NCBI RefSeq assembly: GCF_043290135.1
Contig: NC_134705.1
Span: 35,963,771-36,027,770, forward strand
DNA length: 64,000 bases
From: Rhipicephalus microplus
Taxonomy: Eukaryota; Arthropoda; Arachnida; Ixodida; Ixodidae
Direction of reading: 5' to 3'
Of this stretch, positions 38,881-52,295 are shown piece by piece; the stretch's first letter is position 1; each line of letters opens with the position of its first letter. The notes below the pieces were generated by a model. The model saw only the letters and a list, made by a program, of their open reading frames with translations, was not told where the DNA came from and did not search any database. Made by a program: the position numbers and the translations under genes.

Positions 38881-39590
38881 TAACACCAGTTCTTTATACA
38901 AGATACATTGACAACATCTTCATGATTTGGGAACATGGGGAGCATGCATTACTTTCATTTATAACAGCGTTCAACAGCGTTTATAGTTCCATATCATTCT
39001 CCCGTTTATTCTGAGACAAACGCGCAGATTTTCTTGACATCACTGATTTTTTTACAGAATGGCAGACTAAGTGCCACGCTTTTCAAGAAGCCCACAGAGA
39101 GGCACAAATATCTTAATTTTCACAGTAATCATTTGAAGCATTGGAAGACCAGCAATCCGTACACTCAGACACAAAGCTTCAAATGCGCTTGTACTCTTGA
39201 GTCTGATTACCAGAAGAACTGCACTTTCCCGAGGGAATCTTTAGCGAGGCGAAAACACTCTGTCCGTTCAGTAGAAGACGCTTTCGCAAAGGCTGATTTT
39301 GGCGAACGCGAACCGTGATTAGAGGTACCTAAAAGACAGCCACATCACGCGAAACCAACCTGGTCCTTACTCATTCAGCCTCGGTTCCGAGAGTGAGTTT
39401 TATTTTACAAAAACATCATAATATCCTCTTGGAAAGCCAACGTCTCCGAACAATCTTCTCCATTCCACCAAAAGTTCTCTACAAACAATCTAAAAATTTA
39501 TATGTCTTAGTCACATCCTAAAGGTGACTAAACTGCATCATCGGGCTGCTATCCATGCGATAAATCAAGCTGCAAAATATGCACACACAT
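38881..39590 (+). pseudogene. Penelope-like reverse transcriptase fragment
   Basis: From 38901 the plus strand gives RYIDNIFMIWEHGEHALLSF, the PLE RT catalytic region with YIDN in place of YIDD. Then DFLDITDFF, LFKKPTERHKYLNFHSNHLKH (39034-39318 frame), EDAFAKADF, LVLTHSASVP and ILQKHHNIL, CHPCDK-like and CKICTHM near 39585, the conserved PLE order up to the linker before GIY-YIG. Several frameshifts; the nuclease domain is not recognisable. Confidence 0.75.
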
Positions 39591-39959
39591 GACAACGTCG
39601 CTTCGATCTTGGGGTTGATGAACATTAGACGCTGCTCCAAAAGACTTTTCTTCACAAGATGCTGATTGTCAATGCTTATATCTTTGTGGAACTGCTGAGC
39701 TGAATACCAAATCAGTTTGCAAAGTACGCATGCGACATGAAGTAATAAATGCATGTGGGTCATAAATAGTGGATTAAATTCTTTTATGCAGCGGAGAGTT
39801 AGAGATTTGTGATATTTCCGCGAATGAGGAACCAGGTGGAATGTTGAGAAAATGACCAGGTGGTCTTTCCGTGAGCATGTGGCTAACTTCACCTGACGGG
39901 AATTGCATATTCATGCTGCGTGCTCAAGTGCGTGAAGGCTGCTTCCCTACTGAAAAGTG

Positions 39960-40440
39960 CCGTATGAAATCTTACGGAAAATATATGGACTCCGTAACAT
40001 TTCCTTATGCTACATACGGAAAACTAATGGAGTTTTATGGAAATATACGGAAGTTGTATGGCATTTACGGAAAGCTTCTTATGGAATATAAGAAGGATAA
40101 GGAAATTGTATGGCGTATACGGAAAGCTTTTTATGGAGTATACAGAAAGATAAGGAAAATGTATGGCATATATGGAAAGCTTTTTATGGAGTATATGGAA
40201 GGATAAGGAAGTTTTATGGCGTGGATGGAGTGAGTTTTACTGAAAATATGGAAAGATAAGGAAACCTATGGAGCATACGGAGAGTTCATTATGAAAGATT
40301 TGGGAGGATAAGGAAACTGTATTGAGTGTACAGAAGCTTTCATAAGGAAAATACAGAATGTAAGGTCTTACGGAAATATACAAATTTTGTAAGGTGCTTA
40401 CGAAAATGTGCAATAGTGTATGAAAGGAATGTGGATTGTT
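39960..40440 (+). repeat. Degenerate TATGG/GGAAA minisatellite
   Basis: Words such as TATGG, ATACGGAAAGCTT, TTATGGAGTATA and AGATAAGGAAA recur about every 55-70 bp with much variation. The Tyr/Lys/Gly-rich open frame at 39871-40206 results from it. Words resemble, in complement, the 46-bp repeat at 54597-54840. Confidence 0.65.
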
Positions 40441-42036
40441 GCAAAAATGTGGAAACTGTACAGTTGTTGTCACATTTTCAGCAGGAAATACGAGCTCTAT
40501 AAAGTTATAAATGAATGCACAGTGACATATATAGTACAAAAGAATAACGCAGGCTAGTCTGTGTTGTCAGTCACCGCTGTTCGCCCTTTTCCAGAATGAA
40601 TAGAACTTCTGCAGATGACCAGGTGCTAAAGTCTGTCACACGGAAAATGTGTCATTCACAAGGAATGACAATAACTGTCATTTTACTTGCATGCTGTCAC
40701 ACGAAAACAAATCAAGCAAGCAAAGCATAACTTCAAGGGCTCGTTTTTTGGTAGAAACAATAATAATGAGAACTAAATTCAATGTGAATGAACTTGTCAA
40801 TATTAATGAAACTGTTCTCATTAACATTGGCAAAGAGAAATGTCATTTTAAAATATCGACCATGAGCTCAGCTCTTCTGAGCACCAACAAAAGAAATGAA
40901 AATCTATGAAAACTAATTGCATGTAGCCTAAAAATAATTTTTTATTGATAGTATATGTGCTCCTACAATATAGATACAGCTATACACAACTTGCCACAGC
41001 TTCACGACAGAAACGAGGTAGGGGCAGAGGGAGTGGTCAGAAAAATAATTAAGTATGAGAGCACAACTGATATGTACGGACACATAATGGTGCTTATCAT
41101 TGATGCACGGATGGTCGTGTATAGAGCTGGGTCGTTTTGAGATCTTCAAAAGCATTGTTTCAGACCACCATGCAGATTACGCTTCAATTGTAGTGCTACA
41201 TAAGACACAACTTATAGGCCAGCATTAATGAATGAAAAGATTATAGGTTAAACAAATGCTTTAAAATATATCATATCATGGCTGCATGGACGCATACAAG
41301 CTATGTAAAGCGCAATAAAGTGAGGACGCATGAGCTTCTCTTAATGCTTCAGTTCTACATAGATGCTTCAACTGTGCTGCAAAGTAATTTAACTAATGTC
41401 TGTGTGTGCAACATTGTCCATTTTAAACTATCTATATGTATATATAAAATTCCTACTTCGGGTTAAGCTACGTAGCACTCCATAACTCTTCCTTTTATTA
41501 AGGGCAATTTTTCAAACAATCAACATTATTCATTTTCTGTCTCATGACTTCGTGCCCGCAATTCTTGGTTTGGCTCGATCACAATTGTGCAGCCCTTATT
41601 TTGGAGGAATCAAAAAACATCAACCAAAATATATTTTGGAACAGCTCCTCGGTGATATTGCCTTCCCTCAACTGCCACAGCTTGAGATGAGTCATATAGC
41701 AAGTCTCGCGCATACCTAGGGCCTACCCTTGAGGAAACTGGTCCGGCTGTAAAATGCTCAGTTTTTTCTCAAATAAACTTTTTGGTTTGAGTTTTCTCAG
41801 TTCTCGAGTCCCTTCACAATAAAGCAGACCCAATGTTCCCCTTAGTCCTTAATTTTGTTATATTATGAAATAAATAAAAAAATTAATACTGAAAATAAAA
41901 ATACTAATAACTGTTGCGCAAAAAACACAGTCCCACATACGTACTTGAACGCAATATTGCTTTTATTTTGTTTTATAACCTAAGACATTAAAAAAATTAG
42001 CAGTACAATAAAAACGTTGAAAAAAAAATTTTACTT
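40441..42036. other. AT-rich region without recognisable features
   Basis: About 1.6 kb, longest open frames under 90 codons and without domains. I see nothing to annotate. Confidence 0.5.
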
Positions 42037-42117
42037 TTGGCGGGACTCGAACCTGAGTCACTTAGTTGTTCTCATGCACGTGAGCCGAGTGCGTTAACCA
42101 GCTAAGCTATTCACACC
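42037..42117 (-). repeat. tRNA-like sequence (tRNA-derived SINE head or pseudo-tRNA)
   Basis: On the minus strand TAGCTTAGCTGGTTAACGCA resembles an A-box/D-arm and GGTTCGAGTCC a B-box, 45 bp apart. The acceptor arms (GGTGTGA and CCCGCCA) do not pair and the T stem is poor, so a working tRNA is unlikely. Confidence 0.5.
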
Positions 42118-43980
42118 AAACAGTGAGGTGGGTTTAAGTTATGCATATAAATTTGCTTTTCACACGCTATGTGTTGGCATATTTATGTACGATATGCGAT
42201 CGTATCTATTGTTGTGTGCAAACGTTTTGTGATTGTATATACGTCACATGCTTTTCTCATGTCTTTCAACTATAGATTGCTGCCCCGCCGCGGATGAAAA
42301 CAAGTATTTTAATACCCACACACAAGCTTGAGCAGTTGAAGGTTGTTTCCCGGGGCTCTCTTGCGATTGAGTCGGCCACCACAGGGAATTAGAGTGATAC
42401 GCCATTAATCCCCGCATCTAGCTGCATTCCACTTAGTAGCTCTATCGCTTGATGACAAATCGAGCGCGGGGCGCGACGTTATTGCGCACGACCATGCCTC
42501 GCGTAGTGGCGACATCAGCTGATTGCGCCGGCCGGCTTGCTTCGATTTGCTTCAGAGCAAAGAAATGTCATACCTTGAAAGATTGCGTACTGCACTATAT
42601 CAAAATGTTACTGCTTTGTAGCCATCCTATTATTCATTGAGAATTGATAACTCTGACATCACTACTGTAGAGCTTTGCGTCGGCGACACGCACCGAACGT
42701 GAAACCGCACTAGGTCTGTCGTAGAAGCAGTAGGAGGCTGTCGTCTCCTAGAACAAAAACAAAACAAAAACCTGCGAAAATATTCATAAGTTGTAATTTG
42801 TTTTTTGAATAACCGTTTATTACTTTTAAAGTTGTTTTGCCAGATAGCATACATTTTTTTTTAGTTTATAGCAGCGACAGATGTCTTTTTTTCCCTCACA
42901 CAGATATCCAAGCCAAATCCATTCACAGCTAAAGCCACATGTTGTTTGTCTTCGTCTCCGTGGGTAGCTCTCTCCTGTGTTCGCCCTGCTACACACGAGA
43001 GCACGAAATGTTAAATTTACGCAAGGAAGCGCCGTTCCTCGTTCGTGTGATGTGCTAAGATTGCGCCCTATTCCCGCGGTTGTTCGAGTGTGGATCAAGT
43101 GCGAGTCGTCCAAGGAATCGGCGGGTTGGGCGGGCGCTCGAAAGACTCCGAGGTGACGGCTGACGCCTGTGGTTGCTTCCCTCAGGACAGTGTGAAAGAA
43201 ACTAAAGGTAAGGGGGACACTTTTTTATGTAGACAAAATATGCCACTCAGTGCAAGTGTGTGTTGCTGCACTCGAACGAGGCGTCGTGAAACGGCAACCT
43301 TACGTGCCTTTGCGAGTGCGGTTGCCGATTCGCTTTGACAACGCTAACGCTAGCAGAGCCATTGCGCATCGGCGCGGCCTTACTGGAGCTCATTCGAGAC
43401 AACTGCGGCAACATGCATGTGTATGGTGATCGATTTTTCATATGTGCAGTGTAGTGAGCAAGACGCACACGGCGCTTGCTACGTTGTTGATTAAACGAAG
43501 CCTGCAGTGCCATTTGATGGAAAGCAGCATTTTGTTTACGTTCGCGGGCGATACAACTCGTAACTTGGCTCGATTCACCTAGCCAACCGCCCAAGTGGGT
43601 TGATTAGCATACGTTCACGGTAGAGCGTTATTATGCCCCTAAACAGGGGCGTGTGCTTGTTAAAAGATATAATGTGTGTGCCTAGTGTAGAGAGAGAGGT
43701 GTTCGTGCAATCTGCATATGTACCTGCAAGACGCTTTTGCTTGTAACTAATAATGTACCGGCCAGCACCTACATTGTACGCCTGACTTTGAAGAAAACTT
43801 GCATGCACAATGTGAGATTTTGTAATCTGCCAGAGTTGCTTTTTATAAAATAATACACTGCCGGCATGTTCAAAATATGTTTCGCTGCTGTGTGGCAGGG
43901 GTGCGGTTATCATGCTGTTGTGTAGTTACTGATGCAAGCACTTATAGTTTTGATGCGTTAATATTTCTCATCTAACTCAT
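42118..43980. other. Unassigned, with a CpG-rich patch at 42950-43400
   Basis: Mostly AT-rich, but 42950-43400 is markedly richer in G+C and CpG than its neighbours and has a good donor AAAG|GTAAGG at 43207 on the plus strand. It could be a promoter/first exon of a host transcript; no ATG-initiated domain is visible. Confidence 0.3.
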
Positions 43981-44120
43981 CAGGTGTTTGGCTGTTTCAG
44001 CACAAACAAGGCAAAGAGAGAAGGAAGACGGGTAATGACAGGACGAGTGCCGACTTTTGTTTGCAGAATACCCATGTTGGTGTATTTATTTTGACAGCCT
44101 TTCTGTGTTGCTTTTTTGCC
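43981..44120 (-). mobile_element. Short Penelope-type end fragment
   Basis: GAGAGAAGGAAGACGGGTAATGACAGGACGAGTGCCGACTT resembles the motif in the PLE arm at 14552-14585 (GAAGAGACAGAAAGGATAGGAAAGAGCACCGACTG). Only about 140 bp; called by similarity within the window and to PLE ends as I remember them. Confidence 0.35.
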
Positions 44121-46081
44121 CAATTTATGCAACAACACAGTTGTCAGCAATATGAGAGAGAACACTGAAATTAGCTTTTAAAGATCATGGTGACTAAATG
44201 CCTAGTAATTCACAGCACAAAGTAACAACAAAAAACATCAGTATGATTAATGTGGACGAGTACAGTCTTGCATCTAAAAAATATATTGTGCAAAATGTTG
44301 CCTAAGTAAGAAACCTCTCTATGTTTGCAAATAGTGTGACGTCACTTCGAGCGCCGTGCCAGCCATTCCCTCCCTCTGTGCAAGGGCTGGTTGGCAAGCA
44401 AGTTGTTTGTGACGTTCCTGATAGACCACTGAGATGTATGCGATTCTAAACCTGTAGCCTAATATATACATAATCTTTTGCGCAGTTACATCGCTGCATC
44501 GGACACCTACAACTTATTTGCATATTTACATTGCTCCCTTAGGACCTAACACACAAAGTTGTTGTTTGCATTGTCACTTCATGAATATCGAGCGGTAAAG
44601 GTACTGAGTATATGTGAAACAAGAATCTCTGCTTATTACATGAAGACATATGAGGCCTTCGATAAAACGAGTTATACCTTGATTGGGCTTGCGTACTCGT
44701 CGGGCCGATTCATACATGCAGCTTCAGCAAATGGTATCTTCCAGCCCGGTGACCATGCAATTTTTTTCTGCACATAGCGCAAACACCGAGATGTACCCAC
44801 TCGCAGATGGTCGCGTCAAGTGCATATTTATCTTGACTAAAATGTCGAATCAAGTTTTTTCATCAACCGGTCCCTGCCATGAGTGCTAACGTCTTCGCAA
44901 ACAAGACACATTGTTATTGACACTGCACACACCACACACAATATTCTCAGTTGAACCAGTATTCTCAATACCTTTCAATGCACACTACATGCCGCAATCA
45001 ACAGTGCACATTTTTGAAGACTATGCCACTGTTCCTCGCACAGGCCACCACGTGTGTTCACTTCTTCAAGATAAACAGACAGCGTGGCAAATATTTTACC
45101 ACACAGCTAGATGTTTGCTGACACATACTACAGCTAATGTCGACATTGTAACGTGAAGTGTAAGCTTTGAAAAATTAAAACTTGCCCCAAACACCGCACG
45201 ACTGTACCGGGCTGAGCCACCAGCGGGAGTGTTTTTCCAGCCACACCTTTTACATGTGCCAGTGACATCATGCTGTGACGTACCTCGGTAGGGGCCTATC
45301 GCTGCATACTTTATGTGAATGAGGGTCCTGTTAGTGAAAGCAGGCATTGTTGATTTCGTAACTTGTTCATTCCCAACTGGACCTTCATTTGCACGAGTTG
45401 TCTGACTGATATTCAGGCGAACTTTTGTGCAATAAATTATACAGTTGGCAGTCTGTGCTTGCTCCATACTGTTGTTACTGGTGTTTCTTGTTGTTACTTT
45501 GCACTGCTCATTACTGCTCACCTACAGAAACTAGCCTATCTTGCTGCTGTTTTGGACAAGATACAGCTGGCAAGTGCGATAGTGTTCATAACTCTAAATT
45601 CTCAAGCAAAAATTATCGTTTCATATTCAGTTAGTTGCAATCATATCAGTACATTATAAGAAATCATTGATTAAACATTAATCCGTGTTCCTTCACATAA
45701 TGCTCACAACTTTTATATCAATTTGAATGGTGTTTATAAAAAACTTGGGTTTTAGCTAAACTTCATGCTCTTTTCTTGAACAGCTGACAAAACGCTATTG
45801 GATGCTTACTTTCCATGAATTGGACTGTGTTTGAAATACATTGCAATTCTTCACCGGACTGCCAGTACACTTCACATTGGGGGAACATTTATTAACCATG
45901 GATTGATTAATTAAGAACGGAAAGAAAGAAGCGGCAGGCCGGGATACTTGATATTGGCATCCGTTTTGCTACCCAGCGCATTATCATGCAAACTTCCTAT
46001 AGAGTGGTTATGCGTCTTGCATGTGTGTCTGTAAACCAAGAACTTTGGGTAGAACTGTATTTTTCTTACAAATGGTTGCAG
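44121..46081. other. Unassigned AT-rich sequence
   Basis: No domain-bearing frame over 2 kb; frames up to about 141 codons on both strands look random. Confidence 0.5.
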
Positions 46082-46191
46082 GACTGTGGAGGCTGTAGTG
46101 CTGCTTAGGAATGGTGGAATCCCTGGACATGTGTTCAACCTTGCTGCATCAGCTCCTTGGTGTTTTCACGGCATCTTTACAGATGTGTTGG
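46082..46191 (+). other. Candidate exon-like segment
   Basis: 110 bp bounded by TGGTTGCAG and GG|GTGAGTAAA, good splice consensus, with one open frame across it (VVLLRNGGIPGHVFNLAASA). I do not recognise the product. It could be a decayed transposase exon or chance. Confidence 0.25.
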
Positions 46192-48470
46192 GTGAGTAAA
46201 GCAAGCAGGTTTCAACACAAGAAAAAGTATAATATGGCAGCACCTCTTGTGCGTGCCTTACATCCCAAGTATATCAAATATTTATCTTGCACCTTGTGGC
46301 CTGTAATTTTTAAAAAGACACTTCTTTTTGCTTTATATTTGAGTCTTGATGCTTCGACAGCAATGTATTTGTGTTTGACAGCAAGTGTTCTTGAACAAAT
46401 AACTGATCTCAATAATGACAACACACCCTTCATACTTGGTCCTTAGCATAAGCTAGCACATACCTGTAGCAGATTCAATTATTCATTTTTTGCTGGGATG
46501 ATAATGGGCAAGTAGCTAAGGCAAGTTCAGATTGAAGTGTTCGGTGACGTCTGTTTAGGCTCTGCCATATTGCTTTGCAACCAGAGTTACTTGTGGCCAC
46601 ATATACAATGAAGCCACATGACGTGCATTCTAAATGAGATTACCATATCACATTTCGCTGCATCTCAATGTGTGCCAAACAAATGCAGATATCATTAGCT
46701 TGCCACTATAAAGGGATACTAAACCAACACAAGGTTGAAATTTAGTCGTGGTGTTGCAGCTGTGTATGACTCTACAATGGATGCATAGCCGTAATAATTT
46801 GTCTATATGTTGTCGCAATAGTAATGTTACACACATTGTACGATACAAAAGAGGTCCTCGCTTATTTCGCTTTTTTTCACAATGCTTCTTTCTTGTCTCT
46901 TCTTGCCATGTGCTCCTCCTCACTGTACAAGGAGCAAGAGTAGTGGGCACACAAACACGTATTTAAAAAAAATGTTGTAAGGTGAGCACTCAGAAGCTGA
47001 ACACTTCCGAAAGGCTCAAAGAGGTAAAGGTATTGTTTCTAGCTACTTTTTGGGCACCCACAGCTAGTTGTGCTGCTGCAGTTAAAAAATGAGTTAAATG
47101 TTAAAAATTAATTGGAGGTGGTTTGGCACCCATAATTGCAGTTACATAAAGAACTAGGTTTCAATGCGTAAGCAAAATCTATTCACTCTAAATCAATCCT
47201 AATGATATCTGAAATTCAGGAAATATTCACAGAAAAGCTCAGGAAAAGGCTAAGTGGTTGCCCCTTGGATGTGAAGGAGATACCCTTCTTCTAAAAGGTC
47301 AATAGACATTCTAGTAGTCTCGATGTTACATGCACTATAAAATATTCTGGTGTGGTGCTTTTCATGCATGTTATAATGAGAGGGGTTTTTAATAGAACTG
47401 TTGTCACTTTGCCCTGCGTTGCTGTAAATTGTTCACATAGTTATAATACATGAATCACTTTATGCCTTTTGATTTTATGCAAATGGTTTGCTTACCCAGT
47501 TGGTTTAACTTGATTTGGATAAAAACATAAATGCTCTAAACTTTTTTTTATTATGCAGCAGGTTTATTTTTAAAATACGCGACCATTGATGTGAACACAG
47601 TTGGTGGCGTGCTTGATTAATCCTTCACTATCACCCCTCTAACTACACCTGCTACAGTGCATAGTGTGACAAAAGTAATGGTACTTAATATTACTGGCAG
47701 CATACACTTTTATGTCTCAAAATGTGTTAAAAAGCCTGGTAAAAATGTGTGTACATTTTTTTTTTCGCTCCAACTAAATATTCTGGTCTACTCAAAATAG
47801 CTTCCGCTCTTTTAAGGTCCTCAAACTATTAGGTGTTCAAAAGAAGTATCAATGCCATATGCTTTCTTTGTCAGCCTACTCACCACTCTAATAATGAGAA
47901 TTACCCGACAACATTACCCAGTAAAATATAGGGATGTTATAAAAAGGAATGTCAATTCAATTGTCAAGAAACGTTGCCAAGTTACGTTTTTGTTCACTTT
48001 TCTTTTCATAATTTTGTTAAAGTTACTTTTGATAACATCCCCTAGAATTTGTTTGGCATCATTTTCTACTAGTTCTCATTATAATGTGTTCAACAAAGAC
48101 AACAAACCCTTAAATTTATAGTTCTTTCCTTTACTCATAAATCTGAAACAGTGAATCTCAGTAATCTTAGCGGTGTGTGACTTGTTTTTTTTTTTTTGAT
48201 CAGTTGTGCATGTGTTCAAGTACATGCATTTAGATGGGAGGGTGAACCATTGCCACCTCCTGTGACTAGCAGATTTTCTGAGAACTGACAGATGCATAAT
48301 GCTGCCAAAGAAGTATAGGGATATTGGAAGTAATCGTAACGTAATTGCAATCGTAATGTAATTGCCAGTAGGCAAAAAAAAGGTGTGCCACACTTGCTAT
48401 AATGGTAACAAGCAGCGCTGACTGACTCTTCCATGTATAAATGCACATATATACCGTACAAAATGGAAGA
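46192..48470. other. Unassigned AT-rich sequence
   Basis: No gene seen. AAAGGGATACTAAAC at 46711 resembles a motif common in tick interspersed repeats as I recall it, but I cannot delimit an element. Confidence 0.4.
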
Positions 48471-48475
48471 GGGAT

Positions 48476-48562
48476 AGCCGCCATGGTAGCTCAGTTGATA
48501 GAGCATCGGACATGTTATTCGAAGTTCGCAGGCTCGGTCCCTGTACAGGGCAGGTTATCTTT
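48476..48562 (+). mobile_element. tRNA-derived SINE head, second family
   Basis: GCCGCCATGGTAGCTCAGTTGATAGAGCATCGGAC looks like a tRNA acceptor and D arm with a good A-box; GGCTCGGTCCC is a weak B-box. It runs into CAGGTTATCTTTTTTCC, then a pyrimidine-rich stretch. The 3' acceptor strand does not pair well, so this is a SINE or pseudo-tRNA rather than a tRNA gene. Confidence 0.6.
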
Positions 48563-50639
48563 TTTCCTTCTACTTTTCTTTCTTCACAATTACAACACTT
48601 CTATTCTTCTTGAAGACTTTCTGGTGTAAAAAAGGTACCTTATAATCTGAAGAGGCAAACAGAATGTGCCAGTGCGTGAGTTAGCTCTTGTAGTGGTTAC
48701 AAGTAAGATATGTTTTGAAGAATAAATCATTCTGCCACTTGCCTAAAGAATGGCTACAGGACATGGCACTGGATGCACTTTGTTATTTTTGAATCAAGCT
48801 ATCTTGTATTCTATTTTTATAAATTACATGGGATACACATGACGGTATCACACACTTTAATGCCACAAAGATAATGCAGCGAACAATGTTATAAATGCGA
48901 AATTGCATAAGGATAAGGTGAAAACTGCACCCTCAACGAGAATGTACAGGGAGCACAAGGTGCAGGCGTCATTCCTTCTGCCCGTGCTTTTCAAGTGCGA
49001 GCTGTTTTCACCTCATTCTGACTAACTAACTAAATTGAGATGTGTTGTTATAGTGCAAGAAGATGCTCCACGGGAAACTAGGTTTGTCTCAAACTCTGCG
49101 TGTGTCTTTCAATCTATATGGTGCCCGGTTCAAGAGTTCATGCAGACCAGATCGTGTAAAACAGGACCGTGTAAAATGGACCGTGTAAATAAAATAAAAT
49201 GGACAATGTAAATAAACAGGATCGTGTAAAATGTCGTTTTCGTGTGCAACTGTAGTTGTGGTTGTGCTGAATGACCTTCCTTTATATACACTACATAACA
49301 AACTTGCTCTTTTAGAGTCGAGTGCATCTTCGGATTGATTGTAAATGTTTGCATATGCGAGGCCTTATGTTTTATAAGAAATTGCTCAGTGTGCCACGAG
49401 GAAATGTGTGTTCAGCGAAAATTTGCATATCATTATATACAACTCTTAAAGCCTCGTCTACAACTTTGTGCAGGTTGACCTTCAGCAGAAAATGAGGAGC
49501 GGCTGCAGCCCCCAGAAAAGAGCAAGCACCCTCCAAGCTCCCGAAGCTCTCTTCGACAGGAACATCATGGTCACTGTGTGGCATTGAAAGCCATTGCAAG
49601 GAGTGCCTTATCAGTACACTGTGCTGCTCTTTCATCGCAGAAGACGAAGTTGACCACTCTAGAGGAACTTCATGCTGTGTATTGTGAGTGCTTCAGTGGT
49701 TTTGTTTTTGTCCAGCCAGCAGTTAAGAAATCATGTGTCAGATTCAGCCGGGATGGCTAGAGGGAGTCGGGCAGGCATGTTTGGACATTTGTCTAGCCAA
49801 GTAGTGCCAATTTTCGCACTGGTCCTGTTGGAGGTACTGCCACGATCACAGAAGCTACGTAACCTCTCTAAATGTACAGATGTGTCGGGGAAGATTAGCT
49901 GCATTAGGTTTTTCTATAACTGATAGCTGCCAACATTCTTCATTATATAGGAGTTTTGTTCCTCACTTATGGGTGTAAAGTCCTCCACAGAAAAAATGCA
50001 ACACATCTACTTCCAGAAGGCTCCAAGGCCCTACTTGTAGGTTTTTTCGGCTTGTATCATAAGCACCTCGTTTGGGTGTACATGAACATTTTATAAACAT
50101 GTACAGCAAAAAATTTGGGTGGCCGGTCGTTTTGTCGTTATCATGTTCCTCGCAGTATTCTTAAGCATGTTGTGCATTACGTTGTCAATCTGGTTCATGT
50201 GCATAGAAGATATTACGAAGTTTTAGGCTACAGTATAAAAAGCCTGCAAGCAAGCTATCAATAATTTTTTAACAGAGTTGCTTAATCTTATACATGATAC
50301 ATCACTAAACTTTCGTGGGTATTCATCAATGTAAGCTCGTCTTAGTGTTATCCAAAATGAAGATGTGAGTCGACAGATGGAAACATCTAGTAATCAGGGT
50401 GAACAGTGGAAGTGCCTCAGACAGGCTGGCCGATGTTGCGATAGGAGGACCTAATTTTTAGAAGTCACCTTGTCATCCTTGGCGTGTTAGTTTAAATAAG
50501 GTCAGTAATGACATCATCTTTTGCTGTAGGCGTGTGTGCCTGTTGGAAATGTTTGTCTGAGAAAAAAAAAACCTATAACGCAGAAGAGTGCAGCCCTTGC
50601 TTTTTTTCAAGTTAGGTTGCGCTGATACAAAGTGTTCTC
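48563..50639. other. Unassigned; short local repeat at 49150-49230
   Basis: GTGTAAA(A/T)(T/A)GGAC-type words recur four to five times between 49155 and 49232. Otherwise nothing recognisable. Confidence 0.45.
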
Positions 50640-50800
50640 TCCTCCAAAGGGAAGCAAAAAAAAGATAAATGATAGAAAAGAAGAAAAAAGAAGAAAGAAA
50701 AGGGGGATGCAAAGTAAAAGTAGTGCTACACTGCTCCTACTTTGCATCCCCCCTTTTCTTCTTTTTTTTCTCTTGTTTTCTTTTTTCACCTTTTTTGTTA
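50640..50800. repeat. Purine/pyrimidine hairpin
   Basis: AAAGGGGGATGCAAAGTA (50699-50716) pairs with TACTTTGCATCCCCCC (50739-50754), flanked by purine-rich sequence on the left and pyrimidine-rich on the right that extend the pairing imperfectly to about 60 bp per arm, with a 22-bp loop. A small palindromic element is possible. Confidence 0.6.
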
Positions 50801-51194
50801 CATTTGCATTGTCCCATCTAGTGCATGAATCAATGACACATGGCTTTGCTATAGCAAAGATGCCTATGTGGTGTTGGATTGAACAGTGCATTGTACTTCA
50901 TTCAGTTAATTACAGACTGATCAGTCTTGCAATAAGTGCTTCCTGTCTGTCACCACACATGTTCAAATGAAAAGTTTGTGCTTGGCTCTTAGTATGCTGG
51001 TATATAGCTTGTGTCTTGGACTACTCAAAATGAATGTTGTTTTGCTGCTGTTTATGGTAATGAATTTATCCAACATGAAAATGTCTTGCCTTGCGAAATT
51101 TGTCGGATTAGCCTTTCTTTTTCTTTCCTATGCAGGCATTGTATGTGAGGGAGGCAGTAATAGAGAGGTGATAGCTTGAGCTTCGGAAGAATAA
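50801..51194. other. Unassigned short gap
   Basis: About 400 bp, AT-rich; nothing recognised. Confidence 0.4.
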
Positions 51195-52295
51195 ATGCTG
51201 GCAGTGAAGCAATTACACATCAAACATCCCAGCCATTTTGCCAACCGTACTAAATGTGTTTTGAAAAAAAAATATTGTGCTCGGTTACTGTATTAAAACA
51301 GCAAAGTGCTAAAATATATCGCAGAGAACAAAATATTAGGCCACGTTGGTGCCTTCTGGACTTCCCAGGATGTCGTCTGGGTGTTGTTTGTAAAAAGTAA
51401 AAAGTGTTTCAAAAATACTGCCTCTTTTACACCAAATTCGGTCTAGGTATTAAGTAAAGGTGATTGTGTGTAGTGCATGAAGCTCAGTAGTATTAGTGCA
51501 ATTTTTTTGCCACATCAAAAGCAAGGAAGCAGTTCTCTTTATATGGCAAGTTATATGATTGCACTTTGTCTTAAAGTAGAAATGAATTTTTGAAGTTTTC
51601 TTATGAAGGCTGTTTTCTGCATTTGATATACGACAGCTTCCGTTCCGAAGTTCTCCATGGCCCTCAATAGGAGACTTCAAAAATCATTTTCCTCATTTAA
51701 ACAATAAATGTAATGATAACACTTGCCGTGTAACAAGAACTGTTTATTTGCTTTCAACTTACACATAAAAGTAATTTTCAATTATACAAACACACAGCTC
51801 AAGTTGCATCTCAATGTGGACAAAAACGATTATATAGTGATATTTGTAATCTGGACCTAACATTATCTTTTTTCGTGAAATATAACTTCTGTGCAGTGAG
51901 TATTTGTGGCTCAAATATTCATACAAAGTGCAGTATTGCCATACAAGAAATGCAAACGATAAACAGTTTGGCTGAATTCTTCAAAGCCTATGTAGCGGAA
52001 AAATTGCACTAATGTTACTCGGCTTCAAATACTTTAAGAAGCACCTTTACTTAATATGTAGATCAAATTTGATATGGCAAGAAAAAGCGGTACTTCGAAA
52101 TTTTTCTCACAAATAACACCCGCACGACATTCTGCGAAATTCTGATGGTACCCACGTGACCACTACTTTTTTCTCTTCAAAACATTTCGGCAAATAGGTA
52201 TTTTCAGAAGAGTAAATTATCATCATTTTTTAAACTATACATCTGTGATGGTCGCCAGGCAGTATGGTTTGTATGTTTGGTGTAGAATAGCCCAG
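51195..52295. mobile_element. E2: second copy of the foldback family, without PLE
   Basis: Same order and orientation as E1: CCCAGCCATTTTG at 51228, GGATGTCGTCTGGGTGTTGT, TCGGTCTAGGTATTAAGTAAA at the inner end of the left arm, and the right part with ATATTCATACAAAGTGCA, matching E1 at 16161. The arms are inverted repeats of each other (for example GTCTAGGTATTAAGTAAAG versus the mirror of 52049-52066). Internal region about 500 bp, non-coding. Confidence 0.75.

Noticed and set aside
39871..40206. Tyr/Lys/Gly-rich 111-codon frame as a structural repeat protein
   Set aside because: Degenerate minisatellite with variable period; no start context or conservation to support coding.
42037..42117. 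Functional tRNA gene on the minus strand
   Set aside because: Internal boxes are recognisable but acceptor and T stems do not pair.
43090..43338. 82-codon frame in the CpG-rich patch as a first coding exon
   Set aside because: No ATG in the open part and its phase does not fit the candidate exon at 46082.
48476..48562. Functional tRNA gene on the plus strand
   Set aside because: Good A-box, but weak B-box and poor acceptor pairing; it looks like a SINE head.
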